The position numbers were made by a program, and so were the translations under genes. Under the pieces are notes generated by a model. That model did no database searches and was not told the DNA's origin. It saw only the letters and a program-made list of their open reading frames with translations. A stretch of DNA of 48,568 bases. It comes from JADFUZ01 sp034430415. GTDB taxonomy: Bacteria > Chloroflexota > Dehalococcoidia > GIF9 > AB-539-J10. Each line of letters starts with the position of its first letter. Within the stretch, counting starts at the first letter, position 1. The stretch spans positions 1 to 48,568 of the forward strand of contig DAOUEN010000012.1 of the NCBI GenBank assembly GCA_034430415.1, written 5' to 3'. Below, piece by piece: positions 18,200 through 26,669 of this stretch.

Positions 18200-19209
18200 A
18201 TGGATTTGAGGTCCTGTATCCTGATTGAATTGGGAAGATAACCGGCTTCCTTCCACCATCGCAAGGTGTCGGTCAAGGTGTTCTCAAGCGGGCGTGGCTG
18301 GTAGTCCAGATCCTGACTAGCTCTCTGATGGCTGATACCTGGTCTCCAGCGCAATGTTTTGAGGGACATGGTGGTGTATAGCGTTTGCCTACCACTCATA
18401 CGTGCAAGGGCTGCATAGAACGGGGCACCAATGCGCGCCAGGCCCATAGGACACATGAGCCGTGGAGAAGGCACACCGGTTATTTGTGCCACCATACTTG
18501 CTAGTTCGGACAATGACGTCCAGCGGCCTGACAGGATATACTTGGCACCAGTGGGAGCTAGCTCCTGGGCCTCCATGGCTCCCTGCACCACATCACGGAC
18601 GTCCACCCAGTCAAACCCGCCGGAGACCAGAGCCGGAAGCCTGCGGTAGACGAGAGACAACAGTACCTGGCCAAAGTGTGAGGGGTGGTGGTCGTATGGG
18701 CCGATAACACCAGTGGGACTGATAACGATAGTATCCAGTCCCCTTTCGAGCCCTCTACGTGCTTCCATTTCCCCAAGAGCCTTGGATCTGTCGTATGGAG
18801 CGCAATCAGGAGATGCCGCCAGCGGAGTCGACTCACCCAGGGGGATATCCAGTGAACTCTGCCTTAGCGCGTGGATAGAGCTGAAGTGGACAAGGCGCTG
18901 AACTCCACAAGAAATACATGCCTCGACCACGTTTCGGGTGCCAATGACGTTGACCGAGTGTAACAAGGGCCATTCGTTGGCAGATAGAGAGATGTAGCCT
19001 GCCAGGTGATACACTACGTCCGTGCCGCGGAACGCCTGGTACAGTGACTCCGGGCTTCGGATATCGCCCTCGACTGTCTCAACATCCAGCTTGTCGATCG
19101 GGTGGCGATGTGCACGGACAAGAGCACATACACGCCACCCTCGTTCCAGCATAGCCCGCACGAGGTTGGCGCCGATGTGCCCGGAGGCCCCGGTCACCAC
19201 AACTCTCAT
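18196..19209 (-). CDS. Extended SDR, 3-beta-HSD / dihydroflavonol-reductase-like NAD(P) epimerase family
   Basis: NAD(P)-dependent oxidoreductase of 337 aa. The Rossmann motif is TGASGHIG near the N terminus. The catalytic set is Ser (HFSSIHAL, about 110) and Tyr139-x3-Lys143 (YDRSK). The extended-SDR marker VYHLAG and VNVIGTRNVVEAC are also present. The family includes 3-beta-hydroxysteroid dehydrogenases, HpnA and dihydroflavonol reductases. GTG codons at 19218 and 19215 are alternative starts; no clear Shine-Dalgarno is visible. It overlaps the 5-alpha-reductase-like gene by 4 bp, so the pair probably acts on one substrate: alcohol/ketone step here, enone reduction there (inference). Confidence 0.9.
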   Translation of the reverse strand: MRVVVTGASGHIGANLVRAMLERGWRVCALVRAHRHPIDKLDVETVEGDIRSPESLYQAFRGTDVVYHLAGYISLSANEWPLLHSVNVIGTRNVVEACISCGVQRLVHFSSIHALRQSSLDIPLGESTPLAASPDCAPYDRSKALGEMEARRGLERGLDTIVISPTGVIGPYDHHPSHFGQVLLSLVYRRLPALVSGGFDWVDVRDVVQGAMEAQELAPTGAKYILSGRWTSLSELASMVAQITGVPSPRLMCPMGLARIGAPFYAALARMSGRQTLYTTMSLKTLRWRPGISHQRASQDLDYQPRPLENTLTDTLRWWKEAGYLPNSIRIQDLKSI

Positions 19210-19297
19210 TGGCACCACGAAGGATGTGCGTTATGTTGTCCAGGCTGTTGAAATACCTACTCGGTTGGACCTAGATAGCCGCGGGTATCTCTCATTT

Positions 19298-19996
19298 CTA
19301 TTGTAGTCTCTTAGCATATTTCTCGACTAGACCGGGGTCATACGGTGCCCTTCTCCAGCTACATACTGCCCGGGCACATAGCTGACAGCTCTCGAATCTT
19401 ACCTCAATCGGGAAGTATATTCCGGACACAGACTTCAGTGGCTGCATCATGTAAGTATCGGTTAGCCTTACTCCGATCAGTTTCTCGACGTCGCCAAGAA
19501 TACAGAAGAGTGGCTCTTGCTGAGTTACCGGCCAATCCTCCAGCCTTCCCGGGCTCATTGCCGATATCTGTCCGAGCGCATAGGTCCGCGCCAGGTAGTC
19601 CTTGAGGTAGCTACGAGCCGTACGCAGAATCATGACCTTTATGGTATCCAAGCAGTAGTACTTCAGGAGATCACTGGATGGGACGGCGATCTGGTCCAGT
19701 TCTGTGCCACACGTTGCAACGTATGGAAAAACCCTTTCGACCTTGTCCAGGTTGATTCTGAGCACGCGGCTGGTGAATTCTACGCCACCAATGCGTACGG
19801 AGTCCTCACTCTTGCTGTCTACGTAGGCGACTTGGTAAAGGGCCTTAGGTCTGGCTATGGGGCGAACTAGCTCGAGCAATTCTTGAACGGTCTTTTCCAC
19901 TGACATGCTGCGTTTCCGCAGCCGCAGTTGCTGCAGAACTGCTTGTTGATCCAAATCGACCGGGATGTTGTCCAGTACTTCCATAGTGCTATTCAA
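19298..19996 (-). CDS. MetH activation-domain-like (cobalamin reactivation) protein
   Basis: Stand-alone protein of about 230 aa similar to the C-terminal activation domain of B12-dependent methionine synthase. That domain positions SAM to reductively remethylate cob(II)alamin. The domain signature is seen in MSPGRLEDWP and in the run from LIGVRLTDTYMM to KSVSGIYFP. A C-terminal cysteine cluster (CQLCARAVC) is added, as in many single-domain forms from anaerobes. Starts at TTG 19996 or ATG 19984 are both possible. It follows the DUF2148 gene by about 90 bp. Its partner corrinoid protein is not in the window; the core-MetE at 45562 lacks this domain and is a conceivable link. Confidence 0.8.
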   Translation of the reverse strand: MNSTMEVLDNIPVDLDQQAVLQQLRLRKRSMSVEKTVQELLELVRPIARPKALYQVAYVDSKSEDSVRIGGVEFTSRVLRINLDKVERVFPYVATCGTELDQIAVPSSDLLKYYCLDTIKVMILRTARSYLKDYLARTYALGQISAMSPGRLEDWPVTQQEPLFCILGDVEKLIGVRLTDTYMMQPLKSVSGIYFPIEVRFESCQLCARAVCSWRRAPYDPGLVEKYAKRLQ

Positions 19997-20082
19997 AGAG
20001 GTTGGCGACCTTGCCCCGGCAGGGTTTGCCAGAGCAGCCAGGTGTCATTCTTCCTGTTCGCAGCAAGGGTAACGCGGATACC

Positions 20083-20655
20083 CTATTGCCTATCGAAATA
20101 GGGGTTCTTACCTCCTGTAGATAACGGAATGCCAATGACCATGTCAGCGTTCAGAAGCTGGAGTCTCTTGGCCGCAGCCCCGAGTGTGTACATCAGGCGA
20201 TTGTCGATGTTGAGTTCGCTTGCCAGCTTGACTGCTGAACTCAAGGCAATTCCCAGGTCAATTGCCTGAAATATGCACAGTGGACCACTGAAATCGTTCC
20301 CCTCCTGCTTTCTCGCATCTAGCAGGTGTTTGCATGTCTTGTATCCGCAGGCACCACAATCCACCGGTTGCTCGATTTTCTTTGGCTCACCGGTGACGCC
20401 TACCAGCAATACGCAAGCGGAGTTCCGCACGTTTCGCGCGTCCCTTCTGAAGATGGCGGAGAGACAGAGTGGCTTCTCTTCTGCTTTGTCCTCCATAGCG
20501 CGAGCCAGAGCTTCGACATCGTCACCTTCGACAAGCACCGTCTGAATGTCATCAACGCCTCTGGCCTTAGGGGCTGTCCTGGCGCTTGACGCCATCATTG
20601 TCGCGACCATGCGTACAGCCTGTAGTTCCGCTTCACCTGATTCCAACCTGGCCAT
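20083..20655 (-). CDS. DUF2148 ferredoxin-domain protein
   Basis: Protein of 190 aa with the DUF2148 layout. It has a CGACGYKTC cysteine cluster (Cys 100, 103, 108) and a further Cys near 127, enough for one [4Fe-4S] centre, and it ends in the typical GKNPYFDR. The function is unknown. Members occur widely in anaerobic bacteria and archaea. The ATG at 20655 has GGGAG upstream and is preferred over a TTG at 20685. It appears to be the first gene of a four-gene minus-strand run with the MetH-activation, SDR and 5-alpha-reductase genes. Confidence 0.85.
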   Translation of the reverse strand: MARLESGEAELQAVRMVATMMASSARTAPKARGVDDIQTVLVEGDDVEALARAMEDKAEEKPLCLSAIFRRDARNVRNSACVLLVGVTGEPKKIEQPVDCGACGYKTCKHLLDARKQEGNDFSGPLCIFQAIDLGIALSSAVKLASELNIDNRLMYTLGAAAKRLQLLNADMVIGIPLSTGGKNPYFDRQ

Positions 20656-20790
20656 TTCTCGTCTCCCTGCATTCTTTGCAGTCAAGCTATAGCTAGCTGC
20701 TCATTCTCGTTTGTCCTTTCACTCGGCTCATTGGCAGCAGATCCTCTTGGTCCATAGAGCCATGATGTTTCTAAAATCACTAAAACGCAC

Positions 20791-20796
20791 TATAAT
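20791..20796 (+). promoter_or_regulatory. Possible -10 box for the membrane-protein gene
   Basis: A perfect TATAAT lies about 95 bp upstream of the GTG at 20892. No convincing -35 hexamer is found at 16-18 bp, so this is a weak call. The rest of the divergent gap 20686-20891 shows nothing recognisable. Confidence 0.3.
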
Positions 20797-20891
20797 GGGC
20801 TGGAGTAGGGGACAAGTGTACCACAGAGCAGGTGGAGGAAGGAAAACCAGATACAGCATGGTCGACAGAGATGGTGCAGGCGTAGGCAGAG

Positions 20892-21584
20892 GTGGGTACG
20901 GAGCCCCTCGCCAGGTTAGATAGCATGCTGTTTCCTTCTCTTTTTGCAGTCCTTGCCGGCATTTCGCTGATCGGCGCTGCACTGTTGTTTGTTATGGGGA
21001 AATACGGTGGTGCTGAGATACGAGTGGAGTCCACGAGACTGAGCGACCTGGAGCCAAGCGAGTACAGGGTTGCCGCCTATTTCATTTTATCTTCCGGGTG
21101 GGGCGTTCTGGGGCTTGTGCTAACTCTCGTCTCTGGGGCGACTGGCGTCGGTTCTGCTGGCAATTCAGTTCTCCTGATTCTGTCACTGCTTTGCCTGGTG
21201 TTCCTGCTGTGCTTCCTGTATGCCGCCGGCTGCGTTTTGTTGCATACGCTGGTTGGCAGAACAGACGGGCCTGTGGCTTGGTTTTTCCCGGCCACTCGTC
21301 ACTTTGACTCGCTAATAGTACGGTTCGGTGACTTGCTGCTGTCTGGCATTTATGCAAAGCCGTCACAGGAGAGCGTTGTGACTCGGGCAGGTGGTTTCAC
21401 CAGAGCTATCATACGGAGTACTAGGGGCTCCCCGCACGGTCAGGGACGGCTGGATCCAGCAGAGACCATAGCAAGAATTGAGGGAATACTCGCTGAGTAT
21501 GAAGCGGGCCTGAGCAGCGAACAAAAGGGAAAACTCGCAAGATTGAGGGGCATTGTACAGGATTTGGGAGATATGAATGGCTGA
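20892..21584 (+). CDS. Unrecognised membrane protein
   Basis: 230-aa protein that I cannot assign to a family. About three or four hydrophobic helices occupy residues 12-130: LFPSLFAVLAGISLIGAALL, a helix around FILSSGWGVLGLVL, and a long one around VLLILSLLCLVFLLCFLY. A soluble basic C-terminal part ends in a short helix (EGILAEYEAGLSSEQKGKLARLRGIV). The GTG start has GGCAGAGG nearby; an ATG at 20925 is the alternative. It stands alone between the divergent DUF2148 gene and the dehydrogenase pair. Confidence 0.7.
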   Translation: MGTEPLARLDSMLFPSLFAVLAGISLIGAALLFVMGKYGGAEIRVESTRLSDLEPSEYRVAAYFILSSGWGVLGLVLTLVSGATGVGSAGNSVLLILSLLCLVFLLCFLYAAGCVLLHTLVGRTDGPVAWFFPATRHFDSLIVRFGDLLLSGIYAKPSQESVVTRAGGFTRAIIRSTRGSPHGQGRLDPAETIARIEGILAEYEAGLSSEQKGKLARLRGIVQDLGDMNG

Positions 21585-21682
21585 ATATCTGCCTGTGGTT
21601 GGAGTTAAGGGCAACCTGCGTTGGCAGACAGTGCGTTCACGAAAAAGTACGCTGAACTAGGCACCTGCGGAAGGAGGTAGTC

Positions 21683-22579
21683 GTGCCAGAGAAGAAGCTG
21701 GGATTTATAGGTCTGGGCATAATGGGAGGGCCCATGTGCCGGAATCTGATTGACGCCGGCTATCCGGTGACTGTGTGGAATCGCAGCCAGCCCGGTATCA
21801 ACGAATGTGCTGGATACGGGGCGGTGGCTGAGACTTCGGCCAAGGCTGTTGCGGAGAGGTCTGAAGTAGTGATAACCATGGTGACTGGCTCGTCAGACGT
21901 GTGGGAGGTTGTGCTTGGGCCAAACGGGGTACTGGAAGGTGCTCGTCCGGGTATGATCTTGATTGACATGACGACGATGTCGCCGAAGGTGACAAAGGAG
22001 ATCGCACGCAAGCTGAATGAAAAGGGGGTCATGATGCTCGACGCCCCTGTCAGTGGAGGCGATAGGGGGGCCAGAGAAGGCATTCTATCTATTATGGTCG
22101 GTGGCCCGGCAGAGGTGTTCCAAGAATGTGTGCCGATTCTTGAGGTACTTGGGAGGAGTATCATCCATATTGGTGATGAGAATGGCGTCGGGCAAAGCAC
22201 AAAGCTGTGTAATCAGGTAGTCGGTGCTCTTAATGTCCTCGCCGTATGTGAGGGATTCACACTGGCGGCGAAGTCAAAACTGGATATGGAAAAGATGTTC
22301 TCTGCGGTCAAAGCTGGAGCGGCGGGATCGTGGCAACTCGATGATCTTGGACCGAAGATCCTAGCAAGGGACTGGGAGCCTGGTTTCATGGTCAAGACAG
22401 CCCAGAAAGACCTGCGGTTGGTGATGGAAGCTGCTGGAGACCTCGGAATATGCCTGCCCGGGGTCGCTTTGGTGCATCAGCTTCATCACGCAGCCGAGGC
22501 CGAAGGTCTTGGCGAGAAGGGCACACAGGCGCTGATCCGCGCCTTGGAGAAGTTGGCCAATGTTGAGGTGAGGAAGTAG
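21683..22579 (+). CDS. Beta-hydroxyacid dehydrogenase, 3-hydroxyisobutyrate dehydrogenase family (copy 1)
   Basis: NAD(P)-dependent oxidoreductase of 298 aa. It has the Rossmann loop GLGIMGGPM (10-18), the substrate-binding DAPVSGG (120-126) and the catalytic lysine K174 (STKLCNQ). The GTG start follows AAGGAGG. The family covers 3-hydroxyisobutyrate, tartronate semialdehyde, 4-hydroxybutyrate and sulfolactaldehyde reductases, and sequence alone does not decide among them. A diverged second copy follows 47 bp downstream. The two probably form one operon and act on related acids. Confidence 0.9.
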   Translation: MPEKKLGFIGLGIMGGPMCRNLIDAGYPVTVWNRSQPGINECAGYGAVAETSAKAVAERSEVVITMVTGSSDVWEVVLGPNGVLEGARPGMILIDMTTMSPKVTKEIARKLNEKGVMMLDAPVSGGDRGAREGILSIMVGGPAEVFQECVPILEVLGRSIIHIGDENGVGQSTKLCNQVVGALNVLAVCEGFTLAAKSKLDMEKMFSAVKAGAAGSWQLDDLGPKILARDWEPGFMVKTAQKDLRLVMEAAGDLGICLPGVALVHQLHHAAEAEGLGEKGTQALIRALEKLANVEVRK

Positions 22580-22626
22580 TCTCGAAACAGCGGATGAGAA
22601 ATCCATAGCTACAAAGGAGGAGAGAA

Positions 22627-23514
22627 ATGGCGAACCTGGGATTTGTTGGTCTGGGAATAATGGGTAAACCTATGGCCGGTAATCTGCTGGCGGCAGGTCA
22701 CAAGGTTCACGTCTATGACCTGCTGCCGGAACCAGCCAAGGAACTGGCGGCGAAGGGTGCAGTAGCCTGTAGCAGTAGCCGGGAAGTAGCGCAGAAGTCC
22801 GATATCATCTTCATCATAGTACAGGACACTCCAGATGCGGAGGCCGTTCTGTTTGGGAAAGACGGTGTTGCAGAGGGAGTCAGGCAGGGTTGTGTTGTGG
22901 TAGACATGAGCTCTATCTCGCCAATTGCTACGAAAGAGTTCGCCAGGAGGCTTGCTGTCTTGGGTGTAGAGATGCTTGACGCCCCAGTTTCCGGTGGGCA
23001 GGTGGGGGCCGAAAACGCCAGTCTTTCCATTATGGTGGGAGGTCAACCAGGGGTGTTCGCTCAGATCAAACCCTATTTTGAGCTCATGGGGAAGAACATC
23101 GTCCACGTAGGTGGCAATGGAGATGGTCAAACCTGCAAAGTAGCCAACCAGATTGTGGTTGGCCTGACGATTGAAGCAGTGGCCGAGGCGCTTCTGTTTG
23201 CCTCCAAGGCGGGGGCCGACCCGGCAAAGGTGAGGGAGGCCCTGCTTGGAGGATTCGCCCAGAGCCGCATCCTGGAATTGCATGGCGAGCGGATGCTCAA
23301 GCGTAGGTTTGATCCGGGTTTTCGTATCCGGTTGCAGCAGAAAGACCTGAACCTGGCCCTGCAAGCAGCACGCAGCCTGGGCTTGAGCTTACCCAATACT
23401 TCTACAGCGCAGGAACTATTCAATGCAGTTGCGGCAGAAGGGGGTAGTGAGCTGGATCATTCTGCCCTGGTGCTGGCGCTGGAAAAGCTGGCCAATCACA
23501 GGGTTAGTGGCTAG
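22627..23514 (+). CDS. Beta-hydroxyacid dehydrogenase, 3-hydroxyisobutyrate dehydrogenase family (copy 2)
   Basis: Paralogue of the preceding gene, 295 aa, with GLGIMGKPM (8-16), DAPVSGG (118-124) and catalytic K171 (TCKVANQ). AAAGGAGGAG precedes the ATG. The copies share layout but differ widely in sequence, which suggests different substrates or coenzymes rather than a recent duplication. A downstream ABC importer, zinc dehydrogenase and SDR on the same strand suggest a catabolic region for a small hydroxy- or amino-acid-type compound (inference). Confidence 0.9.
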   Translation: MANLGFVGLGIMGKPMAGNLLAAGHKVHVYDLLPEPAKELAAKGAVACSSSREVAQKSDIIFIIVQDTPDAEAVLFGKDGVAEGVRQGCVVVDMSSISPIATKEFARRLAVLGVEMLDAPVSGGQVGAENASLSIMVGGQPGVFAQIKPYFELMGKNIVHVGGNGDGQTCKVANQIVVGLTIEAVAEALLFASKAGADPAKVREALLGGFAQSRILELHGERMLKRRFDPGFRIRLQQKDLNLALQAARSLGLSLPNTSTAQELFNAVAAEGGSELDHSALVLALEKLANHRVSG

Positions 23515-23616
23515 GTGGGTTGGAAGGGGTGGTAGTAGCCGAATGAAGATATTACGAGCAATGCAGCGGGCGATATCATTCGTCCAGTAATGTGACTACA
23601 TAGGAGGTGTGGAACA

Positions 23617-24003
23617 GTGGCAGTGCATGCTGAAGACATGATAGTGGACAAGAAAGAGCAGCTGGAGAAGATTGAAGGCGTTTGTCTGCCGGATGAGACC
23701 ATTCGAGCCGTCTTCGATTTGAAAGGGAGGGGCACGGGATTCCTGGGCATCACCGACAAGCGAATCATCTACTACGATAGGGCGTTTCTCAAGAGCAAGA
23801 AGGCGCTCGTCAGCATACCTCACGATCGGATTGCCTCTGTGGCCAGTGAGGACAACAAAGGATTTCTGATAAGAAGCGGCTTCCTTGTTGGAGATACTCT
23901 TACCATTCAGCCCATGGGACTTGAGCCCAAGACCTTTGAATTCAGGGGTGGTGAGAAGGCCCACCAGGCTCACAACATCATTATGGAGCACTTGCTGAAG
24001 TAG
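23617..24003 (+). CDS. Bacterial PH-domain protein (YokE-like)
   Basis: Single-domain 128-aa protein. Residues about 25-125 fit the bacterial pleckstrin-homology-like domain: a GFLGITDKRIIYYD strand pair, IPHDRIASV, and a terminal helix EKAHQAHNIIMEHLL. The GTG start has AGGAGGTGTGG upstream. Domains of this kind occur in small soluble proteins of unclear role. A strong promoter for the next operon begins right after its stop. Confidence 0.75.
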   Translation: MAVHAEDMIVDKKEQLEKIEGVCLPDETIRAVFDLKGRGTGFLGITDKRIIYYDRAFLKSKKALVSIPHDRIASVASEDNKGFLIRSGFLVGDTLTIQPMGLEPKTFEFRGGEKAHQAHNIIMEHLLK

Positions 24004-24009
24004 GAGGGG

Positions 24010-24039
24010 TTGACAAGGCCAAAGAGGCGCACATAGAAT
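24010..24039 (+). promoter_or_regulatory. Strong sigma70-type promoter with long leader, glycine-betaine-type ABC operon
   Basis: TTGACA (24010-24015), an 18-bp spacer and TAGAAT (24034-24039). The first downstream gene starts at 24332, so the leader would be about 285 nt. That leader contains a short CCAGC/GCTGG hairpin near 24076-24091 and an AAGGAGG followed by a six-codon ORF at 24117. No known riboswitch was recognised in it. Confidence 0.55.
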
Positions 24040-24331
24040 AGCCGAGGTCACTGAAGCAGTCTAGCGGCCTGCCAGCCCAGGTGCTGGTGGAGTAACGGAA
24101 GGAGGATTCTAGAGGGATGGGAAAACCAGATACGTGAGTAACACATTCTGACGACCAAACGCTCACCAGTCATCCTCTGCCTGTGCCGCATGCACCACAC
24201 AATCCCCACATTCTTCAAATACCTGTCAAGCTAGTAGCCTGCCTGTAGACCCCTCTGGTGTTCAGCCACGTGTGTTGCGCGGAAAAGCCGAAAGACAAAA
24301 GGTTTTCTTGCTAGATAAGGAGGTAAAAGAA

Positions 24332-25345
24332 ATGAGAACAGGGCGAGAAGTATGTATCAAGATTCTCTTAGTGGCTACCGGACTTCTGCTTATCCCGCTA
24401 TCGCTGGCAGGTTGTGCCACGGCGGAAAAGCAGCCGATTGTGTTCGGGGACCTGAGTTGGGACAGCTGCTTTGTGCATGACCGCATTGCCGGTTTCATTC
24501 TGGAACACGGCTACGGCTATGAGGTGGAGTTCATTCCTGGCGAGACAGCGGCTATTTGGACCGGCTTGAGGCAGGGAGACGTGGACGTAAATATGGAGAG
24601 CTGGACGGAGAATATACTGTCCATATACACTCCAGCCATTGAGTCGGGAGACTGTCTTGATCTGGGCCCCAACTATCCTGACAGCAGTCAAGGGTGGCTA
24701 GTGCCCACGTACATGATCGAAGGCGATGCCGAACGGGGAATAGAGCCCGTTGCTCCTGACCTCAAGACGATCGACGATATGTCAGAATACTGGGAGTTGT
24801 TCAAAGACCCAGAGCAGCCGGACAAGGGACGCTTCCACAATTCAATTCCGGGCTGGAAGTGTACCGAGATAAACAGCCTGAAGCTCCAGACTTACGGGCT
24901 GGATGAATACTACAACGACTTCATTTGTGGCTCAGACGCGGCGCTATCTGGTTCTATGTTTGCTGCCTATGAAAAGGGCGAGCCGTGGTTTGGCTATTAC
25001 TGGGATCCGACCTGGGTTCTGGGGCTGATGGACATGACCTACGTCGAGGAGCCGCCCTTCGATCAGGCGGAGTGGGACAACGAAACCTATGGCTGTGCTT
25101 TTCCCCCCACTCAAGTCAACATAATAATCACGAGCGGCCTTACGGATAGAGCGCCTGACGCGGTGGAGTTCTTGAAGAGCTATGAAACGACCGCTGCTCA
25201 GAACAACAAGGTCCTGGCCTATATGCAGGAGACTGAGGCCGACGCAATGGGAGCAGCCATCTACTTCTTGCAGGAATTCGAGTCCGTGTGGACGAAGTGG
25301 GTGTCAGCGGACGTAGCCAGCAAGGTGAAGGCGGCTCTGCCCTAG
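24332..25345 (+). CDS. Glycine betaine/proline-type ABC transporter substrate-binding lipoprotein
   Basis: 337-aa lipoprotein. The signal peptide ends in the lipobox LAGC with Cys28. The mature part fits the OpuAC/ProX fold: FGDLSWDSCFVHDRIAGFIL near the start, GETAAIWTGLRQGDVDVNME, and a tryptophan- and tyrosine-rich middle (WFGYYWDPTWVLG) suited to a quaternary-amine cage. AAGGAGG in front of the ATG fixes the start; the frame is open back to a TTG at 24272. It is the first gene of an operon with ATPase and permease. Whether the ligand is betaine, choline or another zwitterion is not certain. Confidence 0.9.
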   Translation: MRTGREVCIKILLVATGLLLIPLSLAGCATAEKQPIVFGDLSWDSCFVHDRIAGFILEHGYGYEVEFIPGETAAIWTGLRQGDVDVNMESWTENILSIYTPAIESGDCLDLGPNYPDSSQGWLVPTYMIEGDAERGIEPVAPDLKTIDDMSEYWELFKDPEQPDKGRFHNSIPGWKCTEINSLKLQTYGLDEYYNDFICGSDAALSGSMFAAYEKGEPWFGYYWDPTWVLGLMDMTYVEEPPFDQAEWDNETYGCAFPPTQVNIIITSGLTDRAPDAVEFLKSYETTAAQNNKVLAYMQETEADAMGAAIYFLQEFESVWTKWVSADVASKVKAALP

Positions 25346-25382
25346 CCATTAGCGTGAGTTTCACCCAGAGGAGAGCATAGCT

Positions 25383-26669
25383 TTGGGGAATCATGCCGCC
25401 GCACCGAGTGGGGAGGTTTGTGTCGGGGTCAAGGAGCTGTGGAAGATCTTTGGCCCCAACGCCGAACAGCTTCTCCGTTCGGATAGGCGGTCTGCTACCA
25501 AGGAGAGCATACTGGAGGAAACGGGCTGTGTGGTGGCGCTGCGGGATCTATCCTTTGATGTCCAGCGGGGTGAGTTCTTTGTCATCATGGGGCTATCGGG
25601 CAGCGGGAAGTCCACGCTAATTCGTTGTCTTCTTCGTTTGGTCGAGCCTACGGCGGGCAGGATACTCATCAACGGGGAGGACGTTTGCGCCTATGATGAG
25701 GCGCAATTGATGCAACTGCGGCGCCATACTACGAGCATGGTGTTTCAGCACTTCGGCCTATTCCCGCATCGCAGTGTAATCGATAATGTGGCCTACGGGT
25801 TGAAGGTCAGAGGGGTGGAGAAAGAGGAGCGCTATGCTCGCGCCCGAGAAGTGATTGGGAAGGTAGGACTCAGAGAGTGGGAAAGCTATCCCCCCAGCGC
25901 CCTCAGCGGGGGCATGCAACAGCGGGTGGGTATAGCCAGGGCCCTGGCGACTGAGCCCGAGATACTGCTCATGGACGAGCCTTTCAGCGGCCTGGACCCT
26001 CTGATTCGCCGGCAGATGCAGGACGAGCTTTGTGAACTACAGGCGGAGGTTCAGAAGACCATAGTATTCGTAACTCACGACCTGCATGAGGCACTCAAAT
26101 TGGGGAACCGCATCGCCATAATGAGGGATGGCGGGATTATTCAGATCGGCACGCCAGAGGAGGTGATAACGGCACCCGGCGATGCCTATGTGCGCGAGTT
26201 CGTGCAGGATGCCTCGCCGGCTAAGGTGCTGACCGCCGGGACTATCATGGAGCAACCTAACGTCCTGCTCTACGAGTGGCAGGGTCCCAAGGCGGCTCTT
26301 CACATACTCAAGACGACCAGTCTGGACAACGTGTTCCTGGTAACCCGCAGGGGCAAGTTGCTCGGGCTGGTGACTGTTGAGCGGCTCGCAGGTCTGCTCA
26401 AGAAGAAGGGCAACTCCCTTAAGGATGCCCTAGAACCAGACTTGTTTGCCTGCAGTGCTGATATGGTGGTGGAAGAGCTTTTTCCTCTAGCAGCCTCTAC
26501 GAGCTATCCCATTCCCGTCGTTGATGACAAAGGCAAGTTCATGGGAGAGATACACATCAGCACAATACTGAGCTGCATGATTCAGAGACAAGAGGTGGGG
26601 ATGGAGCAGAAACAGGAAGAAGGCGAGAAACAGGCAGAGAGCAGCAAGGGGGAGAACGCTCGTGGTTGA
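25383..26669 (+). CDS. proV: Glycine betaine/proline-type ABC transporter ATPase
   Basis: 428-aa ATPase. It has Walker A GLSGSGKST (70-78), signature LSGGMQQR (174-181) and Walker B ILLMDEP around D198, followed by the switch histidine FVTHD. A C-terminal pair of CBS-like segments (about 275-400) is typical of ProV/OpuAA and may sense ionic strength or adenine nucleotides. The TTG start has AGGAGAG upstream. The permease gene overlaps its end by 8 bp. Confidence 0.92.
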   Translation: MGNHAAAPSGEVCVGVKELWKIFGPNAEQLLRSDRRSATKESILEETGCVVALRDLSFDVQRGEFFVIMGLSGSGKSTLIRCLLRLVEPTAGRILINGEDVCAYDEAQLMQLRRHTTSMVFQHFGLFPHRSVIDNVAYGLKVRGVEKEERYARAREVIGKVGLREWESYPPSALSGGMQQRVGIARALATEPEILLMDEPFSGLDPLIRRQMQDELCELQAEVQKTIVFVTHDLHEALKLGNRIAIMRDGGIIQIGTPEEVITAPGDAYVREFVQDASPAKVLTAGTIMEQPNVLLYEWQGPKAALHILKTTSLDNVFLVTRRGKLLGLVTVERLAGLLKKKGNSLKDALEPDLFACSADMVVEELFPLAASTSYPIPVVDDKGKFMGEIHISTILSCMIQRQEVGMEQKQEEGEKQAESSKGENARG

